Below, one piece after another: positions 11,290-20,113 of a DNA stretch of 64,000 bases. Made by a program: the position numbers and the translations under genes. The DNA comes from Nocardioides caeni (GTDB lineage Bacteria > Actinomycetota > Actinomycetes > Propionibacteriales > Nocardioidaceae): contig NZ_STGW01000009.1 of assembly GCF_004912195.1 (NCBI RefSeq), positions 669-64,668 on the forward strand, in the 5' to 3' direction. Under the pieces are notes generated by a model. The model did not search any database and was not told the DNA's origin. It saw only the letters and a program-made list of their open reading frames with translations. The first letter of the stretch is position 1. Each line of letters begins with the position of its first letter.

Positions 11290-12918
11290 TCAGTGGAAGA
11301 AGTGGCGCGTGCCGGTGAAGTACATCGTGACGCCGGCGGCCTGGCAGGCGGCGATGGTCTCCTCGTCGCGGACCGAGCCTCCGGGCTGCACGATGGCGCG
11401 CACGCCGGCGTCCAGGAGGATCTGGGGGCCGTCGGCGAACGGGAAGAACGCGTCGGAGGCGGCGACGGCGCCGCGGGCGCGCTCGACGCCCTCGACGAGG
11501 GTGTTGGCGCGCTCGACGGCGAGCCGGCAGGAGTCGACGCGGTTGACCTGGCCCATGCCGATGCCGACGGCGCCGCCGTCCTTGGCGAGGAGGATCGCGT
11601 TGGACTTGGCCGCGCGCACGGCGTGCCACGCGAAGGCGAGGTCGGCGAGGGTCTGCTCGTCGGCGGCGTCGCCGGTGGCGAGGGTCCAGTTGGCGGGGTC
11701 GTCGCCGCCCACCTCCAGCACGGCCTGGAACTGGTCGACCTGCTGCATCAGCAGGCCGCCGCTGATCGGGCGGGTCTCGACGCCGCCCGCGGTGAGCGGC
11801 TCGGCGACGAGGATCCGGATGTTCTTCTTCGCCTGGAGCACCTCCACGGCGCCGTCCTCGTAGCCGGGGGCGACGATGACCTCGGTGAAGATCTCGGCGA
11901 CCTGCTCGGCCATCTGCCGCGAGACCGGCACGTTGGTGGCGATGACGCCGCCGAAGGCGGAGACCGGGTCGCACTCGTGGGCGCGGCGGTGGGCCTCGGC
12001 CACGTCGGCGCCGACGGCGATGCCGCACGGGTTGGCGTGCTTGATGATCGCCACCGTCGGCAGGTCGCCGTGGTCGTACGCCGCGCGGCGGGCCGCGTCG
12101 GTGTCGACGTAGTTGTTGTAGGACATCTCCTTGCCGTGCAGCTGCTCGGCCTGGGCGAGCCCGGCCGGGCCGAAGCCGTTGAGGTAGAGCGCGGCCTTCT
12201 GGTGCGGGTTCTCGCCGTAGCGCAGGACGGCGGACTTGTCGTAGGTGCCGCCGATCCACGCCGGGAAGCCGGTGCTCGCGCCGTCCTCGACGGAGGAGTC
12301 GGTGAGGACGCTGCCCATCCAGGAGGCGACCTGGACGTCGTAGGTCGCGGTGTGGACGAACGCCTTCGCGGCCAGCGCCTTGCGCTCCTCGTAGGTGAAG
12401 CCCTCGCCCTGCGCGGCCGTGAGCGCCGCGGCGTAGTCGGCGCCGTCGGTCACGATCGCGACCGACGGGTGGTTCTTGGCGGCCGCACGGACCATCGAGG
12501 GGCCACCGATGTCGATCTTCTCGATGCAGTCGTCGACGCCCGCGCCGGAGGCGACGGTGGCTGCGAAGGGATAGAGGTTGACGACGACCAGGTCGAAGGG
12601 CGCGACCTCGAGCTCCTCGAGCTGCGCGACGTGGTCGGGCAGGCGGCGGTCGGCGAGGATGCCGGCGTGCACGCGCGGGTGCAGGGTCTTGACCCGGCCG
12701 TCGAGGCACTCCGGGAAGCCGGTGAGGTCCTCGACCTTGGTGACCGGCAGGCCGAGCGACTCGATGAGGGCGGCGGAGCCACCGGTCGAGACGAGCTCGA
12801 CCCCGGCGTCGTGCAGGCCGCGGACGAGGTCGTCGAGGCCGGTCTTGTCGAAGACGGAGACCAGCGCGCGCTTGATCTCAACGGTGCCGATCTGGGGGGC
12901 GTCGGGCGTGGCGGACAT
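11290..12918 (-). CDS. purH: Bifunctional AICAR transformylase / IMP cyclohydrolase
   Basis: This 542-residue enzyme catalyses the last two steps of IMP synthesis: formylation of AICAR (ZMP) with 10-formyl-THF, then ring closure. The N-terminal MGS-like cyclohydrolase domain is visible as [39 protein letters not shown] and VVVNLYPF. The C-terminal transformylase domain shows [30 protein letters not shown] and an end at GTRHFFH. ATG 12918 is selected because GAGGAG stands 6 bases upstream; an in-frame ATG at 12942 has no such site and lies in the leader. A ZTP riboswitch precedes the gene, matching its substrate ZMP. Confidence 0.98.
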   Translation of the reverse strand: MSATPDAPQIGTVEIKRALVSVFDKTGLDDLVRGLHDAGVELVSTGGSAALIESLGLPVTKVEDLTGFPECLDGRVKTLHPRVHAGILADRRLPDHVAQLEELEVAPFDLVVVNLYPFAATVASGAGVDDCIEKIDIGGPSMVRAAAKNHPSVAIVTDGADYAAALTAAQGEGFTYEERKALAAKAFVHTATYDVQVASWMGSVLTDSSVEDGASTGFPAWIGGTYDKSAVLRYGENPHQKAALYLNGFGPAGLAQAEQLHGKEMSYNNYVDTDAARRAAYDHGDLPTVAIIKHANPCGIAVGADVAEAHRRAHECDPVSAFGGVIATNVPVSRQMAEQVAEIFTEVIVAPGYEDGAVEVLQAKKNIRILVAEPLTAGGVETRPISGGLLMQQVDQFQAVLEVGGDDPANWTLATGDAADEQTLADLAFAWHAVRAAKSNAILLAKDGGAVGIGMGQVNRVDSCRLAVERANTLVEGVERARGAVAASDAFFPFADGPQILLDAGVRAIVQPGGSVRDEETIAACQAAGVTMYFTGTRHFFH

Positions 12919-12937
12919 GAGGGGCTCCTCGGGGTCG

Positions 12938-13032
12938 CTCATCGGGTCGGTGCTCTCGATGAGGGCACCCAGGCGATCGATGCCGACTCGTCACTCCCTG
13001 GTGGTGGCCCACCTGCGCCAGTCGTGTACGCC
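12938..13032 (-). promoter_or_regulatory. ZTP (pfl) riboswitch controlling purH
   Basis: Read on the minus strand, the leader shows the hallmarks of the pfl motif in order: GACTGGCG (13023-13016), a GGTGG/CCACC hairpin, AGGGAGTGAC (near 12999-12990), a short linker, then CGCCTGGGTGCCC (12975-12963). GGCG can pair with CGCC as the known pseudoknot. A 7-bp stem (12957-12963 with 12938-12944) overlaps the aptamer's 3' end and could serve as expression platform just before the purH ribosome site. ZTP and ZMP build up when 10-formyl-THF is scarce. This is a family match by eye, not by covariance model. Confidence 0.85.
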
Positions 13033-13034
13033 GG

Positions 13035-13040
13035 ATTCTA
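13035..13040 (-). promoter_or_regulatory. Probable -10 element of the purH leader
   Basis: TAGAAT on the minus strand lies about 7-12 bases before the 5' end of the ZTP aptamer, so transcription would begin at the riboswitch. The -35 region is weak. Confidence 0.55.
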
Positions 13041-13118
13041 CCGCCGGTGGCAGCCGACCCGCGAACCGGACGCTTGGTCGCGGAAGGCATGCTGGACCCA
13101 CCGCGACCGGAGGACCTG

Positions 13119-13820
13119 ATGAGCGTCATCGACCCACCCGAGCCCGACCACGCCGAGCCGGCGGCCGGGCACCTCGTCACCCCGCGTCCGGCCCGCTCGC
13201 CGATCGACCCGGACCTGCTCCGTGCCCTGGAGCGGTTCCGCCTGCGCTACCGCTTCGCGCTCGACGAGGTGACGACGAAGATCTCGATCCTGCGGCAGGA
13301 GTTCGAGGAGAACCACGACCACAGCCCCATCGAGCACGTGCGGACGCGCCTGAAGTCGATCGACAGCCTGCTGGCGAAGATGGAGCGGCTGGGCTGCCCG
13401 CCGGCGCTGGAGCACATCGAGAGCGAGATCCGCGACATCGCCGGCGTGCGCGTGGTGTGCCCCTTCGCCACGGACGTCTACTGGATCAGCGACCTGCTGA
13501 CGTCGCAGCCGGACGTGACGGTGCTCGAGGTCGAGGACTACATCATCTCGCCGAAGCCCAACGGCTATCGCAGCCTGCACCTGATCATCCACATCCCCGT
13601 CTATCTCTCCGACCGCACCGAGCTGGTGCCGGTCGAGCTGCAGATCCGCACGATCGCGATGGACTTCTGGGCCAGCGTCGAGCACTCGATCTACTACAAG
13701 TACGACGGCACGGTGCCGCTCGGCCTGCTCGACGAGCTGCGCGCGGCGGCGGAGACGGCCACGGCGCTCGACCACACGATGAGCCGGCTGCGCGACGAGG
13801 TCCGCGCCGACCTGCACTGA
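13119..13820 (+). CDS. Small alarmone synthetase ((p)ppGpp synthetase, RelQ/RelP-like)
   Basis: A 233-residue protein with only the RelA/SpoT synthetase domain and no HD hydrolase, TGS or ACT domain. Typical motifs are RYRFALDEVTTKISIL, DIAGVRVVCPF, ISPKPNGYRSLHLII and VELQIRTIAMDFWASVEH followed by YYKY. It should transfer pyrophosphate from ATP to GDP or GTP. ATG 13119 has GGAGG 5 bases upstream. It sits on the plus strand between purH and purN, both on the minus strand, which is suggestive because (p)ppGpp and purine synthesis control each other in many bacteria; that link is inference here. Confidence 0.93.
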   Translation: MSVIDPPEPDHAEPAAGHLVTPRPARSPIDPDLLRALERFRLRYRFALDEVTTKISILRQEFEENHDHSPIEHVRTRLKSIDSLLAKMERLGCPPALEHIESEIRDIAGVRVVCPFATDVYWISDLLTSQPDVTVLEVEDYIISPKPNGYRSLHLIIHIPVYLSDRTELVPVELQIRTIAMDFWASVEHSIYYKYDGTVPLGLLDELRAAAETATALDHTMSRLRDEVRADLH

Positions 13821-13835
13821 CCTGTGCCGGGGAGG

Positions 13836-14441
13836 TCAGCCGAGACGGACCCGGCGACCCTCGACGGTGAAGCCGTCGCGGGCCATGCGTCCGACGCTGT
13901 CGACGAGCATCGTCCGCTCGGCGGCCTTGATCCGCTCGTGCAGCGTGGCGGTGGTGTCGTCGACCTCCACGGGCACGACCGTCTGGGCGACGATGGCGCC
14001 GGTGTCGATGCCGGCGTCGACGACGAACAGGGTCGCCCCGGTGACCTTGACGCCGTAGTCGAGCGCGTCGCCGGGCCCGTTCATGCCGGGGAAGGACGGC
14101 GACAGCGCCGGGTGCGTGTTGAGGGTGCGGCCGCCGAAGCGGTCGAGGAAGGCCGGGCCGACGAGCTTCATGAAGCCGGCCAGGACCACCAGGTCCGGCT
14201 CGAAGGCCGCGACGCGGTCGGCGAGGGCGCGGTCCCAGTGGTCGCGGGTCGTGAAGTCGCCGACCTTCGCGACGAAGGTGGGCACCGCGGCCCGGTCGGC
14301 GCGGGCGAGGCCCTCGATGCCGTCGCGGTCGGCTCCGACCGCCACGACCGCCGCCCCGTAGGCCGGGTCGGCGCACGCGTCGAGCAGCGCCTGGAGGTTG
14401 GTGCCGCCGCCGGAGACGAGGACGACGAGGCGGGCGGGCAC
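13836..14441 (-). CDS. purN: Phosphoribosylglycinamide formyltransferase
   Basis: This 201-residue enzyme transfers a formyl group from 10-formyl-THF to GAR in purine synthesis. The N-terminal substrate loop VLVSGGGTNLQALLDA, the catalytic Asn/His in TLNTHPALSPSFPG and the catalytic Asp region DAGIDTGAIVAQ are intact. GTG 14441 has no Shine-Dalgarno, but TAACAT (14454-14449) is exactly 7 bases upstream, fitting a leaderless mRNA. That hexamer overlaps the stop codon of the upstream membrane-protein gene, so the promoter is internal to a tight gene pair. Confidence 0.97.
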   Translation of the reverse strand: MPARLVVLVSGGGTNLQALLDACADPAYGAAVVAVGADRDGIEGLARADRAAVPTFVAKVGDFTTRDHWDRALADRVAAFEPDLVVLAGFMKLVGPAFLDRFGGRTLNTHPALSPSFPGMNGPGDALDYGVKVTGATLFVVDAGIDTGAIVAQTVVPVEVDDTTATLHERIKAAERTMLVDSVGRMARDGFTVEGRRVRLG

Positions 14442-14451
14442 AGCGGTGATG

Positions 14452-15774
14452 TTAGCGGCGGCGGCGCGGAAGGGCGGCGGCGCGGGTCCGCACCCAGTCG
14501 CCGCCGTTGCGCTGCCACCAGCACACGGCGAGGGCCCCGGCGACACCGCCGATGCCGAAGGAGGCGATCGAGTGCAGCAGCACCTCGAAGGCCACCGGTC
14601 CGACGTCGGCCATCCGTCCGGGACCGACCGCCCCGCCGGCGAACGCGGTCAGGACGGCCAGGAGGAAGCCGGCGGTGATGCCGCCGGCGCAGCCGCGGAT
14701 CGCCGCCCGGTCCCAGGCGAGCAGGGGCCGGTCACGCTGGACGCGACCGGCTGCGACGACCGCCAGCAGGACGGGCAGCACGAGCAGCCAGTCGGTCCAC
14801 CAGGGCGTCGGCCCCTGGTCGGGCAGGGCCGCGAGGAGCGGGAACATCGGGAGCGGGCCGAGCACGACCGGCACACCGGCTGCGACGGTGGTCCCGGTGC
14901 CGACGCCGAAGCCCGGTCCGAGGAGGTAGGAGCTGGAGAACAGCACCGCGTTGGGCAGCACGCCGAGCGTGATCAGGGTCAGCAGCAGGACCGCCCCGGC
15001 GTCGGCGTGGAGCTGTGAGGTGATGTTGGCGGCCGTCGAGAAGTCGACGACCAGGGCACCGACCAGCATCACCAGGCTCAGCAGCAGCCAGCTGACGAGG
15101 ATGCGGCGCGCGACGAGCAGCGCCTCCCGGACCTCCTGCGGGCAGGCGGGCAGCCAGATGGCGGCGCGTCCCGAGCCGAACGCGATCGCCGGAGCGCCCA
15201 CGCCGCCCGCGAGCACCAGCGACCAGAGCACCACACGACCCGGCGAGGGCGCGCTGGCGGGCGTCGCGGCGACCGCGCAGGTGACGACGGCCAGGACGGC
15301 GTAACCGACGGCGAAGAGGAGGGTCGCGAGGGGGACGGTGAGGTCGCGGGCGCCGTCGGCGATGCCGTCGGCGTCGGGCCCGTGCCCCGAGACCGACTCA
15401 CCGACCCGATGACCGACCCGCCAGGTCACCCAGGCGCAGACGAGGGTGAGACCGAGCGGGACGGCGGTGATCCGGATGCCCTCCACCGCCACGGTGGAGC
15501 CGTGGGCCATCAGCCAGGCGTGCGCGCCCACCCCCAGGGCCCCGCTGGGCGTGCCCTCGCCGCCGGCGTCGGTGAGGAACCAGCCGACGACGGCGACAGC
15601 GAGGCCGACCAGCAGCGTCGAGCCGGCAGCGATCGCGCCGCCGAGGGTCGCGGTCGGCACCAGCGGCCGCGTGGTCGCCAGCTCGCGGCGCAGCTCGGCG
15701 TCCGTGCGAGCAGGACCGCCGGGGCCACCGGTGCGGCCCGAACGGCGGACCGACGGGGAGTGGAGCGACGTCAT
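14452..15774 (-). CDS. DUF6350-like multi-pass membrane protein
   Basis: A 440-residue integral membrane protein with many hydrophobic segments, a basic N-terminus of about 45 residues (MTSLHSPSVRRSG) and a basic C-terminal end (LPRRRR). It resembles the actinobacterial DUF6350 membrane proteins that often lie directly before purN; the function is unknown, although a role in division or envelope maintenance has been suggested for related proteins. ATG 15774 is chosen because upstream in-frame sequence looks non-coding. It ends 10 bases before the purN start. Confidence 0.8.
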   Translation of the reverse strand: MTSLHSPSVRRSGRTGGPGGPARTDAELRRELATTRPLVPTATLGGAIAAGSTLLVGLAVAVVGWFLTDAGGEGTPSGALGVGAHAWLMAHGSTVAVEGIRITAVPLGLTLVCAWVTWRVGHRVGESVSGHGPDADGIADGARDLTVPLATLLFAVGYAVLAVVTCAVAATPASAPSPGRVVLWSLVLAGGVGAPAIAFGSGRAAIWLPACPQEVREALLVARRILVSWLLLSLVMLVGALVVDFSTAANITSQLHADAGAVLLLTLITLGVLPNAVLFSSSYLLGPGFGVGTGTTVAAGVPVVLGPLPMFPLLAALPDQGPTPWWTDWLLVLPVLLAVVAAGRVQRDRPLLAWDRAAIRGCAGGITAGFLLAVLTAFAGGAVGPGRMADVGPVAFEVLLHSIASFGIGGVAGALAVCWWQRNGGDWVRTRAAALPRRRR

Positions 15775-15880
15775 GGTCCGACCATCATCACGCGCCCACG
15801 CGGCCCAGACGGACCGCCACGCCGGGACACCCACCCTGGCGTAGGACGCAGCCCTGCGCAGGCCGTACGGTGGACCGGTC

Positions 15881-17842
15881 ATGTCCGTGTCACCCGCTCC
15901 TGCCTCACCAGCCGATGCCACCGGCGGACCGCACGGACCGTCGTACGTCAGCCATGCCGACCTCGCGCTGAGCTTCGACGACTACTACAAGTCGGCGCGT
16001 GACCGCCTGCTGCTGCAGACCTTCGCGCTGACCGGCGACCTCGCCGTCGCCCGCAGCGCCGTGCGCGAGGCCTTCGTGGTCGCCTGGCACCACTGGCGCA
16101 AGACCGCCCGGTTCGACGATCCCGAGGGCTACGTCCGGCCCCTCGCCTGGCGCAAGGCGCAGCGACGGACGACCGCGCTCCCGCTGCGGCGCCGCAAGGA
16201 CCTCGATCCCGAGGTCCGCGAGGTCATCGACGCGCTGGACGCCCTGACCGTCACCCAGCGCCGCGCCCTGCTGCTCACCCAGCTGGCGGGTGTGAGCCTC
16301 GCCGACATGGCTCACGAGGTCGGCCTGGCCGCCGAGACCGCCGAGCGCGAGCTCCAGCTCGGCGCGGCGCAGTTCGCCACCCAGCTGGCGATCCCGACGT
16401 CCCACATCCACCTGATGCTGGCCGCCCTCGCCGATGCCACCCGCAGCGTCACCTGGCCGCGGGCGACCATCATCCGCCGCGCCGGTGCCGCGCGGCGACG
16501 CGCGCACACCGTGATCGGGGGCGCGACGGCCGTCGTCGCGCTCGTCGCCGGTGGCGCGGTCGCGCTCGACTCGACCGGTTCCCGGCCCACCCTCGACCGC
16601 GAGCCACCCCCCGCGGCGTCGACCACCTTGCCGTCCGGGCCGGCCGTCAACCGCCTGCCCGACACGGCACTGCTGCCGCTCGAGACCGTGCGGACCACCC
16701 TCCCCGCGCGCGGCTGGGCAGAGGGCCGCACGGGCGACAACTCCACCGGCAACGGTCACGCCCTCCCCTGCCAGTCCACGCGCTACGCCGACCCGAAGGG
16801 CAACGCCGCCTGGGTGCGCTCCTTCCGCAACGGGACTCGCTCCAGCGCCTCGCGCACGTTCGTCCAGTTCGCCGAAGCCTCGGTCAGCGAGCCGCGCGCG
16901 ACCCGCACCTACCAGCGGACGCTGCGCTGGTTCACCGCCTGCCAGGCACCCGCCGACGACGCCTCCGCGATCCCGCGCGTCCAGCTCGTCAGCACCTGGG
17001 ACGTGGCCGGGGTGGGCGACCAGTCCGCCCTCCTGGTCCTGCGCTCGCGGGTCGCCCAGGAGACCTACGTCGTGGGTGTCGCCCGCAGCGGTCTCTTCAC
17101 CACCACGACCTCGCTGACCGCGACCGTGCCCAAGGGCCAGGCCAACGAGGAGGGCGTCGCCGCGCTGCTCGCGACGGCGGTCGACCGGCTCTGCACACTC
17201 GCCGACGGCGGCGCGTGCGCCGACGACCCGGCGCCGAAGGTGACCGCCCGCCCGGCCTACCCGGTCGGGAGGACACCGTGGTTCGTGTCCGAGGTCGACC
17301 TGCCGCCGCTCGAGCGCGACCAGGGCCCGTGGGTGGGCACCCCGGCCGCGAAGCTGAGCGCCGACCGCAACGACACCGGCGCGATCGGCTGCGACATCGT
17401 GCGCCTCTTCGGCAGCTTCCGCGACCAGGAGGTCAAGGGCAACCAGTTCCGCACCTTCGTGCTGAGCGCCTCCGACCTGCCGACGACCGTCGGCCTGACC
17501 CAGACCGTCGGCTCCCTGCCGCCGCGCGCCGCCCGCCGGTTCGTCGAGCGGGTCCGCGAGCAGATGGCCGCCTGCCCCGACCTCGACGCGTCCGCCGGGA
17601 CCGAGGTCACCGAGATCGCCGGCGACGGTGCCGACACCAGCCTGTCCGCCTGGCACCTCAGCACGGCGCTGCCCAACGACGAGACCCTCGAGGGCGACGT
17701 CGCGGTCGTGCGCAGCGGTACGTCGCTCTCCGTCCTCGTCTACGTCGCGGCGCCGGGCGCCGGGATGGCCGACGGCGACTTCGCCGACCTCGCGCGACGC
17801 GCCCGAGAGCGGCTGAGCCGCATGGACGCCTACGAAGGCTGA
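15881..17842 (+). CDS. ECF sigma factor fused to a membrane anchor and extracellular sensor-like domain
   Basis: This 653-residue protein joins three parts. Residues 25-170 resemble a SigE-family ECF sigma factor, with region 2 (FDDYYKSARDRLLLQTFALT ... AREAFVVAWHHWR-like) and region 4 (LTVTQRRALLLTQLAGVSLADMAHEVG). One membrane helix follows at about 207-228 (VIGGATAVVALVAGGAVAL). The remaining 400 residues are outside and hold two Cys-bearing domains like those in the next gene pair. The recognition helix of region 4 (LAAETAERELQLGAA) lacks the basic residues of the neighbouring sigma factor (EGTIKARLSRGRAAL), so DNA binding may be lost. A TACGGT hexamer lies 9 bases before the ATG. Confidence 0.85.
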   Translation: MSVSPAPASPADATGGPHGPSYVSHADLALSFDDYYKSARDRLLLQTFALTGDLAVARSAVREAFVVAWHHWRKTARFDDPEGYVRPLAWRKAQRRTTALPLRRRKDLDPEVREVIDALDALTVTQRRALLLTQLAGVSLADMAHEVGLAAETAERELQLGAAQFATQLAIPTSHIHLMLAALADATRSVTWPRATIIRRAGAARRRAHTVIGGATAVVALVAGGAVALDSTGSRPTLDREPPPAASTTLPSGPAVNRLPDTALLPLETVRTTLPARGWAEGRTGDNSTGNGHALPCQSTRYADPKGNAAWVRSFRNGTRSSASRTFVQFAEASVSEPRATRTYQRTLRWFTACQAPADDASAIPRVQLVSTWDVAGVGDQSALLVLRSRVAQETYVVGVARSGLFTTTTSLTATVPKGQANEEGVAALLATAVDRLCTLADGGACADDPAPKVTARPAYPVGRTPWFVSEVDLPPLERDQGPWVGTPAAKLSADRNDTGAIGCDIVRLFGSFRDQEVKGNQFRTFVLSASDLPTTVGLTQTVGSLPPRAARRFVERVREQMAACPDLDASAGTEVTEIAGDGADTSLSAWHLSTALPNDETLEGDVAVVRSGTSLSVLVYVAAPGAGMADGDFADLARRARERLSRMDAYEG

Positions 17843-17869
17843 GCGTCTGCGAATCTTTTCCCGGATCCG

Positions 17870-17898
17870 TGCAACCGACCCGCCGGCCCGGGCGTATC
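17870..17898 (+). promoter_or_regulatory. ECF-type promoter of the sigma-sensor operon
   Basis: A -35 TGCAACC (17870-17876) and a -10 CGTATC (17893-17898) are separated by 16 bases. The same two boxes with the same spacing stand before the lipoprotein gene at 20114. This supports one ECF sigma factor, probably the one encoded here, reading both promoters. Confidence 0.75.
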
Positions 17899-17949
17899 AC
17901 CCTCGACAGCCCGGCTCCCGGGCAACGGACCAGCCGAGAGGAGGCGTGC

Positions 17950-18459
17950 GTGGACGAGCAGGAGTTCGACGAGTTCTACACCGCGTCGTTCCGGCGGGTG
18001 ACCGGTCAGGTCTATGCGATGATCGGCGACTTCGACGAGGCGACCGAGTGTGTCCAGGAGGCGTTCGCACGCGCCTGGGCCCACCGGCGCAAGCTGGAGA
18101 AGGCCGCCTATCCCGAGGCCTGGGTCCGGACCACCGCCTACCGCCTGGCGGTCAGCCGCTGGCGGCGTCGCAAGCGCGGCGAGCGCTCCCCCGACCGCGC
18201 CCTCGGTGGCCCCGTCATCGTGCCGGCCGTCGACGAGACCCACGTGGCTCTCGTCGCCGCGCTCAAGCAGCTGCCCGAGGCCCAGCGCCAGGCGCTGGTC
18301 CTCCACCACATCGCCGACCTCCCCGTCCACCAAGTGGCGGCCGAGGTCGGCGTTCCCGAAGGAACCATCAAGGCCCGGCTCAGCCGGGGACGCGCGGCAC
18401 TCGCCGTGCTGCTGACCGACGAGTCCGGGCTCGCGGGAGGAGGGATGACCCATGCCTGA
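17950..18459 (+). CDS. SigE-family ECF RNA polymerase sigma factor
   Basis: A 169-residue sigma factor. Region 2 covers about residues 5-70 (FDEFYTASFRRVTGQVYAMI, DEATECVQEAFARAWAH) and region 4 about 100-155 (LKQLPEAQRQALVLHHIADLP, then the helix-turn-helix VPEGTIKARLSRGRAAL). It should redirect RNA polymerase to the TGCAACC-N16-CGTATC promoters nearby, including its own. GTG 17950 follows a strong AGAGGAGG. Its 3' end overlaps the next gene by 8 bases, so the two are translationally coupled; the partner has a membrane helix and external domains and may control it. Confidence 0.92.
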   Translation: MDEQEFDEFYTASFRRVTGQVYAMIGDFDEATECVQEAFARAWAHRRKLEKAAYPEAWVRTTAYRLAVSRWRRRKRGERSPDRALGGPVIVPAVDETHVALVAALKQLPEAQRQALVLHHIADLPVHQVAAEVGVPEGTIKARLSRGRAALAVLLTDESGLAGGGMTHA

Positions 18460-19927
18460 GCAGCGCGATCCGCTGGACCAGCTGAGCCAGTTCGGTGCCG
18501 GGTTCAGCACAGGAGCATCGGGAGGACCCATGCCACACTCCGCCGCCGACGCACGTCGGCGAGGCGAGAAGATCCGGCGCCGCCGCAACGCCCTGGTGGC
18601 CGGAGGCGCCGCCCTCGCCGTCGCCGCCGTCGCCGTGCCGATCTTCGCCATCGCCGGAGGGAGCGGCACGGACGACCGGGACGACACCAACGTCGCCGAC
18701 CCGCCCCGCTCGGTCGCCCTCAGCGCCGACGACCTGCTCGCCGACGGCGAGACGGCCCACAACAACTGGGGCGACTGGCAGGAGACCGAGACCTTCGAGG
18801 GTGACGGCCAGGCCACCACCTTCAGCTGTCAGCAGCAGGCCCTCAGCGGGCTCGGCTCGACCGCCGAGTTCAACCGCTTCTTCGGTTTCGCCCCCGGCGG
18901 CGAGATCGTCGACGAGCCGTACCCGCCGACCCTCGCCCAAGAGGTCGCGGAGTTCCCCGACGCCGAGGCGGCTCAGGCCGCGTTCGCCACCATCAGCGGA
19001 TGGCTCGACGACTGCGCCAGCCTGGGCGAGGCCACCGAGATCCGGACCCTGCAGTCGCGACCGGTCGACATCGTGGGTGGCCAGGGCCTGATCGTCGACA
19101 TCCACGGCAACCCGGCGCCCGTCGAGGTCGACCCCTACGGCGACAGCGCCTACATCAACGAGACCGGCGTGGTCCTGCTCGACGACCGGATCGCGGTGCT
19201 GAGCCTGACCCAGATCAGTCAGGACTACAACTTCCTCGAGGAGACCGGCGGCACCCCGATGCAGCGAATGCTGCCCCTCGCGGCCGAGCGGTTGGCGCCG
19301 GGCGCCAACGTCCCGGAGGTGCCGGAGTCGGTGTCCGACCCGGACGCCGCGACCGGCGACACGGTCATCGACGACGCCTTTCCGCTGGCCGCGGGCTGGC
19401 CGGATCGCACGGCCGAGCCCGACCAGGACGGCCTCGTCGGGCCCGACCGCGAGCGCGACCCGGTCGCCTTCGAGGCCTGCGGCACGCCGCTGGCCGACGC
19501 GCCGTTCAACGACCGGCTCGGCGCCACCTGGTCCGACGTCGAGGACTACCGCACCCGGCAGCTGACGACCTACCAGTCCGTCGCCGAGGCGGAGGCCGCC
19601 ATCGCGGCGGTCGCCGACCTCTACCGCGGCTGCCCCGAGGGCGAGACCCGCGAGGACGGCTACACGCCGAACTGGTCGGTCAGATCTGTCGGCGACGTCG
19701 GCCACGAGGCCGTCGCCATCCTCGGTTGGGACGAGTTCGAGGGGTCACCGACCACCTTCGGCGACACCACCGTGCTGGTCCGGGTGGGCAACGCCGTCCT
19801 CGTGGCCGCCTGGGGCGGTCACGCCGGCAACCCGCAGGGACGCGAGGACGAGATCGTCGCCGAGATCGTCGCGGAGACCACCACCGTCCTCGACGCGATG
19901 TGCGCCTTCGACGCACAGGGCTGCTGA
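18452..19927 (+). CDS. Membrane-anchored sensor-like partner of the ECF sigma factor
   Basis: A 491-residue protein. A short cytoplasmic part (residues 1-45, ending RRRGEKIRRRR) is followed by one membrane helix (about 46-70, LVAGGAALAVAAVAVPIFAIAGG) and two external repeats of about 200 residues. Each repeat has an AEAAQAAFATI- or AEAEAAIAAVADLY-type helix followed by a conserved Cys, recalling the extracytoplasmic sensor domains of PknH-like proteins. The first repeat contains SQDYNFLEETGGTP, nearly repeated in the lipoprotein at 20114. It does not resemble a zinc anti-sigma factor, but its overlap with the sigma gene suggests a regulatory partner. Function is inferred. Confidence 0.82.
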   Translation: MPEQRDPLDQLSQFGAGFSTGASGGPMPHSAADARRRGEKIRRRRNALVAGGAALAVAAVAVPIFAIAGGSGTDDRDDTNVADPPRSVALSADDLLADGETAHNNWGDWQETETFEGDGQATTFSCQQQALSGLGSTAEFNRFFGFAPGGEIVDEPYPPTLAQEVAEFPDAEAAQAAFATISGWLDDCASLGEATEIRTLQSRPVDIVGGQGLIVDIHGNPAPVEVDPYGDSAYINETGVVLLDDRIAVLSLTQISQDYNFLEETGGTPMQRMLPLAAERLAPGANVPEVPESVSDPDAATGDTVIDDAFPLAAGWPDRTAEPDQDGLVGPDRERDPVAFEACGTPLADAPFNDRLGATWSDVEDYRTRQLTTYQSVAEAEAAIAAVADLYRGCPEGETREDGYTPNWSVRSVGDVGHEAVAILGWDEFEGSPTTFGDTTVLVRVGNAVLVAAWGGHAGNPQGREDEIVAEIVAETTTVLDAMCAFDAQGC

Positions 19928-19953
19928 CTCTCCGACGCGCCACCAGCACACCA

Positions 19954-19995
19954 CTCGAGGCCTGCCCGTCACCCGGGCAGGCCTCGAGACTTTTT
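19954..19995 (+). terminator. Strong intrinsic terminator of the sigma operon
   Basis: A 15-bp perfect stem (CTCGAGGCCTGCCCG with its complement, 5-base loop) followed by ACTTTTT. It ends about 40 bases before the second ECF promoter, so the lipoprotein gene is a separate transcription unit. Confidence 0.93.
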
Positions 19996-20037
19996 GCTGT
20001 CCTGGCGCGGGAATCCCGGGATCTCTCGCGCAATCGA

Positions 20038-20066
20038 TGCAACCGGACGGGCCGGCCCGACGTATC
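20038..20066 (+). promoter_or_regulatory. ECF-type promoter of the lipoprotein gene
   Basis: TGCAACC (20038-20044) and CGTATC (20061-20066) with a 16-base spacer repeat the promoter at 17870. The spacers are also similar (both contain GCCGGCCCG), which points to duplication or common control. Confidence 0.75.
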
Positions 20067-20113
20067 TCCTCCGACATCGATCAACAGCTCCACCACACAG
20101 AAAGGGATCCGCC

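Noticed and set aside
17946..18485. Alternative GTG frame at 17946 for the sigma factor
   Set aside because: That frame gives no sigma domain, while GTG 17950 gives a complete SigE-family protein with a good ribosome site.
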